From the NCBI GenBank assembly GCA_001310455.1, contig BAXG01000005.1, positions 1-64,000 of the forward strand: DNA of 64,000 nucleotides, given 5' to 3'. The notes beneath the pieces are model-generated. The model ran no database searches and was not told where the DNA came from. It worked only from the letters and a program-made list of their open reading frames with translations. A program made the translations under genes and the position numbers. The stretch is from Photobacterium sp. JCM 19050. GTDB lineage: Bacteria; Pseudomonadota; Gammaproteobacteria; Enterobacterales; Vibrionaceae. This document shows, piece by piece, positions 25,909 through 34,626 of the stretch. Within the stretch, counting starts at the first letter, position 1. Every line of letters starts with the position of its first letter.

Positions 25909-25923
25909 ATTGGTATTACCAAT
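25909..25923. promoter_or_regulatory. GntR/FadR-type operator-like palindrome
   Basis: ATTGGT-ATT-ACCAAT is a perfect 6-3-6 palindrome matching the shape of PdhR/LldR-type operators (ATTGGTnnnACCAAT). It lies 25 nt downstream of the AraC stop and about 370 nt upstream of the TSUP copy 2 start, in an otherwise gene-free stretch. No GntR gene is in this window. It could be a chance palindrome. Confidence 0.35.
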
Positions 25924-25947
25924 AAATACGACTGTTTTGTTGGTGGT

Positions 25948-26796
25948 TCAGCCGGCTAACGACCGAAAATCTGTTGGTGAGAGTCCGGTATGTCGTCTGA
26001 AAAATTTAGCAAGATTCGTGGCTTCATCAAACCCAAGCCGTATTGCCAGATCCCCGATGGAAAGGTCGCTGTAGGCCAGTAACCGTTTGGCTTCCAATAA
26101 TGTTCTGTCATCAATCAGAGCCTTGGCACTTTTACCTGTTTGCTGCTTGGCTAGTAAGCAGAGCTTTTTGGGTGAACATCCAAGTAACGTGGCGTAGTCC
26201 TGCACATGGCGATATTCCAGAAAGTGTTGCTCTAAGGCCTGCCTGAAACGGTCAAAAAGTGAGTGTTCAACAATAGCATCCATCTCTACTGGCTTGGCAT
26301 GTTTTTGGAGGATCTTGTGTGCAAGAACACGCATCATACAGTGGAGGAGGTCTTCCCGGTGCGGATGGTCAGCCTGGTACTCCCGGTAAAGGTCGTCAAA
26401 AAATGGCTGGAGAGCGTCGGCTGGGCAATGGTTGACCTTTTCAAACAGCGTAACCACCGCTGGTTTCAACCTGTCATGCGGTCCCCGGAACAGCATATTG
26501 TCAGTAAAGGTAATGACATAACCCTCACTGTGTTCGTTCATTACGAAATGGTGGATTTGGTGTCGGGCTATCAGAAATAAACTTCCGGCTCGGTAGCGGT
26601 ACTGCTTTGAATCCACCACGTGGAAACCTTCACCTTGTGTGATGTAAATGACGGAATAGAAGTCCAGACGGTGTGGGACAGTGAGTGGATAGCGTTCCCG
26701 GTCTGCAAACAGGGTTTTCAGCGGACGCATTGTCATGTCCAATACACCCATTTCTTGGCTGTTAAACATGATTGAGAGTAAGGTATCTTGGGGCAT
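25948..26796 (-). CDS. AraC-family transcriptional regulator
   Basis: 282 aa from ATG 26796. The N-terminal cupin-like domain has YITQGEGFHVVDSKQYRYRAGSLFLIARH-type beta strands with H/Q positions that could bind a ligand. The C-terminal double helix-turn-helix includes YATLLGCSPKKLCLLAKQQT and LAIRLGFDEATNLAKFFRRH, with TGLSPTDFR at the end, the AraC/XylS signature. It lies downstream of the reductive dehalogenase operon on the same strand and upstream of the TSUP genes, so it could regulate either. Confidence 0.87.
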   Translation of the reverse strand: MPQDTLLSIMFNSQEMGVLDMTMRPLKTLFADRERYPLTVPHRLDFYSVIYITQGEGFHVVDSKQYRYRAGSLFLIARHQIHHFVMNEHSEGYVITFTDNMLFRGPHDRLKPAVVTLFEKVNHCPADALQPFFDDLYREYQADHPHREDLLHCMMRVLAHKILQKHAKPVEMDAIVEHSLFDRFRQALEQHFLEYRHVQDYATLLGCSPKKLCLLAKQQTGKSAKALIDDRTLLEAKRLLAYSDLSIGDLAIRLGFDEATNLAKFFRRHTGLSPTDFRSLAG

Positions 26797-26874
26797 ACTG
26801 ATTCTTAAGAAGATGATACGTCGCAAAGATAAGCGTTTGGCATTTAAGGGTTTTGATTTGGTTCGGGTTTATCA

Positions 26875-26901
26875 CTGGTGCGACTGGTTCAGTCGCACCA
26901 G
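26875..26901. repeat. perfect 12-bp inverted repeat between the AraC gene and the rdh operon
   Basis: CTGGTGCGACTG-GTT-CAGTCGCACCAG, 12-bp arms with a 3-nt loop. There is no T run on either side. It sits about 35 nt after the stop of the last rdh-operon gene (26936), so it may be its transcript end, or an operator for the AraC gene start at 26796. Confidence 0.6.
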
Positions 26902-26935
26902 ATTCGTGAAACTGTGACCTCGATTCTATTCGAAA

Positions 26936-27166
26936 TCACCAACCTTCGGCTTTGGATGTCTCCGCATTCATTTCAGCCAGTTTCTTGTAGTCGACTACCT
27001 CAACCTCCTGCTCTGGGAACGAGGCTTCCGTACGCAGTATCCTATAGACCGCAGATTGCTGGTTTTGTTGGTGGTTCAGTATATGGGCGGTAGTGGCAAT
27101 GTGCGCCAGGATAAGCCCGGTTGCGAGAATAAAAAACAGCGTAGAGATTTTATCGCGCATCGCCAT
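26936..27166 (-). CDS. small single-helix protein, last gene of the rdh operon
   Basis: 76 aa, MAMRDKISTLFFILATG then a hydrophobic helix (about 7-25, ILATGLILAHIATTAHIL). A soluble, mostly acidic C-terminal tail (EASFPEQEVEVVDYKKLAEM) follows, with Gln-rich QQNQQ between. The first M of the frame overlaps the end of rdhC by 17 nt, so it is translationally coupled. I recognise no family. It may be an accessory subunit of the dehalogenase membrane complex. Confidence 0.65.
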   Translation of the reverse strand: MAMRDKISTLFFILATGLILAHIATTAHILNHQQNQQSAVYRILRTEASFPEQEVEVVDYKKLAEMNAETSKAEGW

Positions 27167-28346
27167 ACTCCTTGCTTTTACGGTTCCTTGTCGCAGTACG
27201 GGGTCTCCTTCCTGCGCTCTTGAACCACTGTTTTACCACTCGGGTGAAGGCTGCGATCTGGGAGACAGGACAGAGGCTCTGGCACCAGGCTTATTCACAA
27301 ACAGTGATGTCAGAACAATGGCAATTGTCAGGGCAAAGAGAAGCGGGCCACCAATCATATTAAACGCCATACCAAACGGCTCGAAGCTGAACGATGAAGG
27401 GTTTCGGAAATAAAGACCCATTGCCAGCGCAATAGTCAGAAGAACGCGAGGTGTCCAAATCAGTAATGGATGGTTGGATTTACAGGCTTTTGCGTTATTG
27501 AGTTTGCCAATGCATTCTTGTGCTGCGCCAAACGGACATACCGTATTGCAATAGACATTCTTGTTGGAATAAAGCAGATATCCAATTGTTGCCAGAAGCA
27601 GCAAAAGGGCGGTATAGCTCGCCACACCATCAAGCCAGAAACCGTTTAGCACGAAACCCAGTGTGCCCGCTCCAAAAGGTGCGGCAGCAAAGAAGCCAAG
27701 GAATATCAGCGAAAGCCCCATGATTATGTGACGACCAATAATCTTATGGGCAAAACCCGGGCGATTGATGGCGACAGCAGCAAGAACAGAAGCAACGCAA
27801 GCCCGTCCATCCAGTCAGGTAGGGTCAGGTTGCTGATTACTGTCTCCGGTATATCCAACCCGAGGCTTCTCTTCCAGTATGAAGGGCAGAAGAGGTAATC
27901 GCTGACTGCAGCGCTTGGCTTGTGAGCGTGGCACCGGTAATCGCATCGGAATGATTGAGTGCATTGACCGATTGGTTGACGTACGCATCCACCAAGCCAC
28001 TGCCGATAACCTGCTGAAGATAAGAAGCCGTTTCAGCACTGGCGGTCACTGCGATTCCACTGATTGCGCCGCGGGTATCAGTGGCGGTCACGATTTCAAG
28101 CGGGCCACCGTAACCGGTCGCTTTTCCAATAGAAAGCCAGTTGGTGGTGCTGTCCTGATCGGAGGGTTTTGCAGCCCATAGGTTGTCTTTACTGGCAATG
28201 AAGACCATACCGTCAGGTGTTGCTTGCATCAGTTTTTGAACTGTACTGGCATCTTGCCGCATGCCGCCGAATAGCCAGGCCAGTAGCAATATCATAATTG
28301 TACCGACAGCGGCTAGACGTTCCCATTGTTCCCTTTTCAGGCGCAT
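27150..28346 (-). CDS. rdhC: RdhC/PceC-like FMN-binding, polyferredoxin membrane protein; three frameshifts
   Basis: About 400 aa assembled from several frames. The N-terminal helix (AAVGTIMILLLAWLFGG) leads to an FMN_bind domain (28346 to about 27860) containing DAITGATLTS, the flavinylation-type motif (S/T-GATxT) whose Thr carries covalent FMN. A membrane domain with helices and two CxxxCP motifs follows: CNTVCPF and, after restoring one base near 27286, CQSLCPV. The other restorations are one C at 27859-27861 and one base near 27783. This NosR/PceC architecture matches the RdhC subunit of reductive dehalogenase clusters, thought to move electrons from the quinone pool to RdhA. It overlaps the TPR gene by 10 nt. 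Confidence 0.8.
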
Positions 28347-29496
28347 CGGGTTTCCTCCCTGACGGTAACGATCTCGTTATGTTGCCTAATTTTCCGTATG
28401 TGTTCATCGAAGGTCACAACCGCTTTGGGATGCATGCCTTGCAGGAAATAGTAACAGCGCTCAGCTTCGGCGAAGCGCTTCAACGCAAACAGGCATTCAA
28501 ACTCGAGTGCAGAACTCTGGACGTTGTAGGGCTCAATAGCCTTCAGACGGGCCAGATCTGCCAGCGCTTCGTTAAATTGTCCGTTTTTGGTTAGGCATTC
28601 TGCCCGGGCTAAGTAAAGCCCTACTTCCTCCGGCATACCTTTGAGAGCCAGGTTCAGGTGCTCTGCAGCTTCTGCAGTTTTACCTTCCTGTTTCAGTGCA
28701 AGACCCAGCGTTTTGTGAAGTTCTGGGTGTGGCTCTCCAAGTTGCATACCGTCGAGCAGCGCATCAATTGCCCGGTATGTATCACCGAGAGCCAGGTAAC
28801 ATTTACCGAGTGCAACCCACGAACCCGCGAAATCCGGAGCTAGCCTGCAAGCTTTTTCGAAGCAATTGGACGCTTGTTCAAAGTCTTCCAGCTGGTACAG
28901 ACAAACTCCTTTGTTGTGCCAAGGACCAGGAAGATCCGGCTGGCGCTCAATAACACTGTCAAAGGCATCAAGGCGTCCACATGACGGCCCAGACGAAGGT
29001 ATTCCCCAGCAAGATAGAAGTACGGCCGGTGATCCTCTGGACAGGCGCCGGCCATGGCCAGATAGCTGGAAATAGCCCCTTCTGGCTGGCCAAGCGCTGA
29101 CAATGCCTTGCCACGAAGCAATTCAAGAGAAATATCTTCCGTTTTTTGCTGCCCTTTACCGATACAGGTCAAAGCAGATTCCGGCAGGCCGATATTAATT
29201 AGCCCTGTAAGGAAGGCTTTCTGCACATTTGGGGTAATACCATTGGTGCCCACACCATCAAACCCGGTTTCATCAAGCCACAAGTTTATTTCCGTTTGCA
29301 GCGCCTGGTGCTCAATCCAGCCATAAAGGGTTGCAGGTTCCTTCCCGTCGAGACTGTTTACCTTCTGGCTCAATAGATTCCTGGCCTGTTCACCGACAGC
29401 AGCAACCAGCGCATCCACATCAAGTGGGGTCGAGAGGGTATTCAGGCAAAGCTCGGACAGGGCTTCGATTTGTTGTTGCGTGTGTTGGGATAACAT
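28337..29496 (-). CDS. TPR protein inside the rdh operon, frameshifted
   Basis: About 386 aa. The N-terminal part (29496 to about 28975) has NVQKAFLTGLINIGLPESAL and TPR-like helices; the second part (28975-28337) has LPGPWHNKGVCLYQLEDFEQA, then TPR repeats (ALGKCYLALGDTYRAIDALL, LYLARAECLTKNGQFNEALA). Restoring one C near 28974 (GCCTTG to GCCCTTG) joins LGRHVDAL to DAFDSVIERQP. There is no signal peptide, so it should be cytoplasmic: an assembly chaperone or Tat-substrate-binding factor for RdhA is an attractive guess. TPR genes are not a standard part of rdh clusters. Confidence 0.75.
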
Positions 29497-29556
29497 GTTT
29501 GTGTTCTCTTTTGCAGCCCGGATGAGTCGGGCTGCTGTGTCGTACCTGTTATATTT

Positions 29557-29866
29557 TTAAGCTGTCTTGCGGTCGCGCAGCCAGACAAGCAGGCGCGCGA
29601 TACCGAAGCCGGCGATCACCAGGCAGTGCCGACAACACCAAGGAAATACCAGCCGGCGTTGCCTCATTTTCACCCAGCAAGGTGAAAGCTCCTGCGATGG
29701 TAAGCAGGAATGACGCCCACCAACCACCAACAAGCACCCATTTGGCCGGGTTCATATTTAGGCGGAATTCCCCTGCCCAGTATCGGGCGTTCTGGAATAG
29801 GTAGAGCTGGATGGCACCCATCACCATCCAGAAAATCGGGTCGAGCAGAGTTGATTGTGGAAACAT
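29557..29866 (-). CDS. rdhB: RdhB reductive dehalogenase membrane anchor, two frameshifts
   Basis: About 102 aa, three predicted helices: LLDPIFWMVMGAIQLYLF, PAKWVLVGGWWASFLLTIA and, after repair, GWYFLGVVGTA..LVIAGFGIARLLVWL. GAFTLLGENEATPAG is the conserved middle loop of PceB-type proteins. Indels near 29653 and 29620 (one base each, the second a GCC to GCCC) restore the third helix and a stop at 29557. It anchors Tat-exported RdhA to the outer face of the inner membrane. Its start overlaps the rdhA stop (TGATG at 29866). Confidence 0.78.
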
Positions 29867-31421
29867 CAGATTCCCTCCCAGTTACCGTCGTATGCCCAGG
29901 TCTTGTCGACCTTGAAGTAGTTTTCCGTACGCATCCATTCCGGTGGCTGGTGGTAACCTGCCATATGCCCACCGTTCCAGTCTCCGTGGTAAGCCTCGGC
30001 CTCTGGGTAGTAGAACATGTTGTGCTGCATGGCGAGCAGTGCCTTGCGGGTGGCACCGGTTTTGTCTCGTGGGTCAGCCTCGCGGACGATGGTGTGGATC
30101 CAGTTGTTTTTGCGGGTGTAAGGGCATACTGCAATACAGGCCCGGCAACCCATTCCCATCGCGGTGGGGCCGCTTTGCCACATGCGGTAGCAACTGTCCT
30201 GGTTGAAATCGTAGCGCTTGAACCCGCGGATCACCGTATCGGGCTCATCAGAAAGCGAGATTGAACCAGAAGGGCAGCTGGTTGCGCAGATTTTGCAGTC
30301 ACGACAGAAGTGCTGCATACCCAGATCAACAGGTTTGTCGTGTTCAAGTTCAATGTCAGTTACCAGCGCTGCCAGACGGACGTTAGTACCCAGTTCCGGT
30401 GTCATCAGGGTGCCGTTACGGCTAGCTTCACCAAGGCCGGCCAGCACGCCGAGCGGTGGAATGGTCATCTCATAGTCGTTACCTGGTACCTGGCAACGGG
30501 AACCGTAACCCAATTCACCGAGGAATATCTGCAACTTGCCAATCGCAAGGCGGCATTTGTGGTATGCATCGTATGAAGTTGAGTAACCGATGGCGGAGTA
30601 CATTGGATCCCAGTTCATCGGGATACCAATAACGATTATCGACTTCCAGTGCTCCGGTACCTCATCGCCCCATTCATCCATTCCCCGCATCATATTTTTG
30701 AATATGAATTCTTTGTGGACACCAGTGATGCCGACCAGGCTGGCACCGAACTGGTGAGCCATGGTTTTTACCAACTCTGAGGCGTGGCGTGGCGATTTGA
30801 AATCCAGTCGTTTGCGGGAAGGATCGACGAAGTAATAGTCAGCCACTTCCGGAGGGCCTTCCGGGCGCTTGGGGAACTGGATTGGGTGGTCATGGGTACC
30901 GTATGCGGCTTTTTCATGGGCGCAGTCATAAGCCAGCCAATAGCAAACTGGTCACGCAGGCGTTCAACGTTGGCCTTACGTTTTTCGTTTTCACGGAACG
31001 CTCGCAGCATTTCCTCAAACCGGTCTGGCATATCCTTGTAGTAATCGCGGATACGTTTATCGGGGAAGGTGGAAAGGCCCATATCTGGTGTCCAACCGTC
31101 AGTAAATGCTTTGCGGAAACATCCGGTTCGGTTGAAGAGATGTGACGCCCACTCCGGGCGTTCGATCGTTCCCACCTTGCGAAAGGTGGGCGGGTAGTCA
31201 ACACGGAAAGATTCGCGGTCAAAGAACATGTCTTTGCCTTCTTCCGTGCGCCCCCAGCCTACATAGCTGTCTGGATCACGGCCCAGCTGGAAGCCAGCAC
31301 CGACAGCTCCAGCAACCGAGGCTGCTACAGCAGTTACACCACCGAGTTTAAGAAAGTTGCGCCGGGAAGGATTGGAAACATTTGTTGTAGCATCATGCCT
31401 TTCGTGGTTCATCACGTTCAT
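29866..31421 (-). CDS. rdhA: RdhA respiratory-type reductive dehalogenase catalytic subunit, frameshifted
   Basis: About 518 aa. The Tat signal has R20-R21 in SRRNFLKLGG followed by a long Ala-rich hydrophobic stretch. The N-terminal part includes YPPTFRKVGTIERPEW. The C-terminal half has the [4Fe-4S] cysteines CRDCKICATSCPSG (CxxCxxCxxxCP) and a second set in CYRMWQ..CRACIAVCPY. NWDPMYSAIGYSTSYDAY matches the active-site Tyr region of PceA-type enzymes. Adding one G near 30938 (GGC to GGGC) joins ..DQFAIG to LAYDCAHEKAAYG. No DHxG-type cobalamin motif is needed in this family. It should reduce organohalides with cobalamin and export by Tat. Its start is ATG 31421 (MNVMNHERH); no promoter motif is certain. 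Confidence 0.85.
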
Positions 31422-31551
31422 CCCAATTTAAATCAAGTTCTGATGAGGATTGCAGTGATTGTTATCTATTGATTGGGTGGTCAAAAGGTAGATTTCGGCC
31501 TTTAACCGATAAAAAACGGACAAGTGGTTTCGGGTTTGTTGCTGTTTTGAC

Positions 31552-31583
31552 AAGAAAAAATAACCCCCGGGAATCCGGGGGTT
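31552..31583 (-). terminator. terminator of the metNIQ operon
   Basis: Palindrome AACCCCCGG-GAAT-CCGGGGGTT (31562-31583) is followed on the minus strand by TTATTTTTTC. It lies 27 nt after the metQ stop. Confidence 0.88.
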
Positions 31584-31609
31584 GAGGGTAGGTGGAAGAC
31601 AAACCGGGA

Positions 31610-32425
31610 TTACCAGCCTTTTACGACACCGCCGTCGAAGATTTTCTGTGCTGCAGCGTTGACCTCGTCGGACTGGTAAGCCTTCACGAACTTTGTGACG
31701 TTTTCTGCTGTCACGTTGTCAGAACGGGAGACAATAAGGTTCACGTAAGGGGATTCCTTGTCTTCCACAAACACCCCGTCTTTGCTCGGTGACAGGCCAA
31801 CAGTGGCGGCGAAAGAGTTATTGATGACCGCTAAATCCACATCTTCCAGTGAACGTGGCAGTTGGGCGGCTTCAAGCTCAACGATTTCAAAGTTCTTTGG
31901 ATTTCCCACAATATCGAGAACGGTTGCTTTCAGACCGGCACCTTCCTTGAGTGTCAGAAGGCCCTGTTGTTCAAGCAGGAGCAGTGAACGACCGAGGTTG
32001 GTTGGGTCGTTAGGCACAGCAATCTGTGCGCCTTCCTGCAGTTCGGATACGTTTTTCACCTTGTTGGAGTAAGCGGCAATCGGGTATACGAAGGTGTTAC
32101 CGGCGATGGCAAACTTATAGCCACGGTCAGTGACTTGCTGATCCAGGTATGGCTTATGCTGGAAGGCATTCGCATCGATAGATCCCTCGTCAAGTGCGGC
32201 GTTCGGGGTGACGTAGTCTGAGAAGGTGACGAGCTCCACGTCCAGGCCATACTTGTCTTTGGCTACTTTCACTGCGACTTCTGCAACCTGCTCTTCAGCA
32301 CCGGCAATGACGCCGATTTTCACTTTGCTGAGGTCGATTTTTGCTTCTTCTTCACCACAACCGGTCAGTACCAGAGCGGATGCCAGGCCGGCAACGGCAA
32401 AAAGGGATTTCAGGTTAAATTTCAT
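31610..32425 (-). CDS. metQ: MetQ methionine-binding lipoprotein
   Basis: NlpA/MetQ family, 271 aa. The lipobox is ALVLTGCGEEE, with the lipidated Cys at about residue 23. Motifs such as KIGVIAGAEEQVAEVA and YVTPNAALDEGSIDANAFQHKPYL are typical. Binds L/D-methionine for MetNI. It is the last gene of metNIQ. Confidence 0.94.
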   Translation of the reverse strand: MKFNLKSLFAVAGLASALVLTGCGEEEAKIDLSKVKIGVIAGAEEQVAEVAVKVAKDKYGLDVELVTFSDYVTPNAALDEGSIDANAFQHKPYLDQQVTDRGYKFAIAGNTFVYPIAAYSNKVKNVSELQEGAQIAVPNDPTNLGRSLLLLEQQGLLTLKEGAGLKATVLDIVGNPKNFEIVELEAAQLPRSLEDVDLAVINNSFAATVGLSPSKDGVFVEDKESPYVNLIVSRSDNVTAENVTKFVKAYQSDEVNAAAQKIFDGGVVKGW

Positions 32426-32491
32426 GGGCTATTCCTTCTTAAAATTTCCATTATTTTTTGGCTGCCTTCACGCAACCTTATTTGAATTTTT

Positions 32492-33177
32492 TCAGCGATG
32501 GTCGACTTTGCGGACCAGGTAGTCACCGGAAGACTGGATAAGCTGCACCAGAATGACCAACATCACCACGGTGATCATCATGACTGAGCCGTCGAAACGC
32601 TGATATCCATAACGAATGCCGACATCACCCAGACCGCCACCACCAACCGCACCGGCCATTGCCGAATAACTGACAAGAGTAACCAGTGTAATGGTGACGC
32701 CGTTCAGGATGCCCGGCAGGGCTTCCGGTAACAGTACCTTGGTGATGATCTGCAGCGGTGTAGCACCCATAGCCTGAGCCGCTTCGACCAGCCTGACGGT
32801 ACTTCAATCAGTGCACCTTCGACCAGACGGGCGATAAACGGAATGGCGCCGACGGTGAGCGGCACAATGGCGGCTGCGGTACCTATGGAGGTGCCTACTA
32901 CAAAGCGAGTAAAAGGGATAATGGCAACCAGCAGAATAATAAACGGAATGGAGCGGCCGACATTGACCACACTTCCCAGTAATTTGTTGAATGTCCGGTT
33001 CTCAAGCAAGCTGCCGCGTTTGGTCAGGTGCAAAAGCACACCCAGGGGGATACCGAACACAAAGCCGATAATCCCGGAGACCAGCACCATTGTCAGGGTT
33101 TCCCCGAGAGCGGAGATCAGCAGGTCTACCAGACGGTCGTTTTCAACAAACCATTGTGTCAGAGAATTAAGCGACAT
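32492..33177 (-). CDS. metI: MetI methionine ABC transporter permease, frameshifted
   Basis: 228 aa after repair, five-helix permease. The first frame (33177-32704) breaks in LIEVPSG; the second (to 32492) gives [20 protein letters not shown], the EAA coupling loop. Restoring one G near 32790 (GGC to GGGC) joins them: ..[14 protein letters not shown].. . It then continues through [20 protein letters not shown]. It overlaps metN by 11 nt. Broken only by this one base. Confidence 0.9.
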
Positions 33178-34201
33178 AACCCAGCACCTCTACGTTGACC
33201 TGATGTTCCTTGATAAATGCAATGGCCTGATCGGTGGCATCTTCCGGGCCAAATATTTCTGCCAGCAATAACCCGAACTTAACGCCGCCGGCATAGTCCA
33301 TATCGGCACTTAGAATGCTGATATCAATGTTGAATTTACGGGATATTTCACTGATCACCGGTGCGTCAACAGTGGTGCCGGTAAACTCCAGGCGAACCAG
33401 CGGGTAGCTGTTTTCAGAGCGTTTGGTCTGAAGGCGCTGCTCGTAGTCTTCTGGGATGGTTAGGTTCAGGGTGGAACGAATAAAGTTGCGTGCTAAAGCC
33501 GTTTTCGGGTGGGCGAAAATATCACCGACTGGTCCTTTTTCTACCAACTCTCCGCCACTGATGATGGCAACCTCGTGGCAGATGGTTTTCACCACATCCA
33601 TTTCATGGGTGATGATGAGGATAGTCAGCCCGAGCTTGCGGTTGATGGTTTGCAGCAGATCCAAAATGGAGTGGGTGGTTGCCGGATCCAGTGCGCTGGT
33701 GGCTTCGTCGCACAACAGCACTTTCGGGTCGCAAGCCAGTGCACGGGCGATGGCAACGCGCTGCTTTTGTCCGCCGCTGAGGTTAGATGGGTAACTGGCA
33801 TATTTGTCTGTCAGTCCAACGAGGTCCAACAATTCTGAAACTTTGGTGTTGATGGTGTTTTTGTCCGCACCGGCCAACTCCAGAGGGAGAGCAATATTTT
33901 CAAAGACGGTACGGCTTGAAAGCAGGTTGAAGTGCTGGAATATCATGCCGATATTTCTGCGGGCTCTGGTGAGCTCTGAAGAAGAAAGGGAGGTCAGTGC
34001 GACCCCATCGACGGTGACTGAGCCGGATGTCGGCTTTTCCAGCAGATTCACTACCCGAATAAGCGTGCTTTTTCCGGCTCCGGATGCGCCAATTACCCCA
34101 AAGATGGTTCCCTTAGCCACAGAAAGGTTCACGTCTTTGAGGGCGTGAATTTCCCGGTTGCCCTGTTTGAATACCTTGTTGACGCTACTTAATTCGATCA
34201 T
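33167..34201 (-). CDS. metN: MetN methionine ABC transporter ATPase
   Basis: 344 aa. Walker [11 protein letters not shown], signature [15 protein letters not shown], Walker [16 protein letters not shown]-loop ITHEMDV, then the C-terminal NIL domain (about 270-344, [20 protein letters not shown]) that gives methionine feedback inhibition. First gene of the unit; MetJ boxes lie 136-159 nt upstream. Confidence 0.95.
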   Translation of the reverse strand: MIELSSVNKVFKQGNREIHALKDVNLSVAKGTIFGVIGASGAGKSTLIRVVNLLEKPTSGSVTVDGVALTSLSSSELTRARRNIGMIFQHFNLLSSRTVFENIALPLELAGADKNTINTKVSELLDLVGLTDKYASYPSNLSGGQKQRVAIARALACDPKVLLCDEATSALDPATTHSILDLLQTINRKLGLTILIITHEMDVVKTICHEVAIISGGELVEKGPVGDIFAHPKTALARNFIRSTLNLTIPEDYEQRLQTKRSENSYPLVRLEFTGTTVDAPVISEISRKFNIDISILSADMDYAGGVKFGLLLAEIFGPEDATDQAIAFIKEHQVNVEVLGYVA

Positions 34202-34336
34202 CGAACTTCCTTAATCGACAAAATACAAGAATTAAATGTTGCTTAATTGTTATTGTTTGGTCTTTATGATTGCTTATTTGTGTTTGACGCTGAATTTGAT
34301 GCTATTTGCTTCACACTTTTAAGTCAATAGATATTT

Positions 34337-34360
34337 TTACGTCTGGACGTCTAAATGTCC
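34337..34360 (-). promoter_or_regulatory. MetJ operator (three tandem met boxes) upstream of metNIQ
   Basis: Three contiguous 8-mers read TTACGTCT, GGACGTCT, AAATGTCC against the consensus AGACGTCT. MetJ binds such tandem boxes cooperatively with S-adenosylmethionine. The rest of the 34202-34626 gap is AT-rich promoter sequence for metN and, on the other strand, dctP, with the hairpin at 34402. Confidence 0.85.
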
Positions 34361-34401
34361 GCTCTTGGAATATTATGTGTGTGGATGCAATGAAAATAAG
34401 A

Positions 34402-34430
34402 AAAACACGTAGTAGTGACTACGTAGTTTT
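34402..34430. repeat. hairpin between the metN and dctP promoters
   Basis: AAAAC-ACGTAGT-AGTG-ACTACGT-aGTTTT has 7-bp perfect arms extended by A/T. It lies 197 nt before dctP. Terminator-like, but no gene ends beside it; perhaps an operator or attenuator. Confidence 0.4.
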
Positions 34431-34626
34431 ACAGGCTGAAAAATGATGCTGAGGGTGTTTGGTGGCGGATATTTGACTGACTTCAAACAACACCGGGTGA
34501 AGACTACACAGCTTTGGCAAATTGGATAAAGTGTTGTTACAGCTTGTTAACATCTGGCTGTCTAAAAACAAATCCAAACGTGAATGCACACAACAGAGAT
34601 AACCGCACAAAAACAAGGAGCGCGCG

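Noticed and set aside
29866-31421. Interpretation of rdhA as a decayed pseudogene
   Set aside because: Only one base is missing in a G run, and every catalytic and cofactor motif is intact; the same error type affects housekeeping genes throughout the window.
31423-31436. TTGATTTAAATTGG as an FNR box for rdhA
   Set aside because: It lies within 2-15 nt of the rdhA start codon, where it cannot act as an upstream activator site, and has two mismatches.
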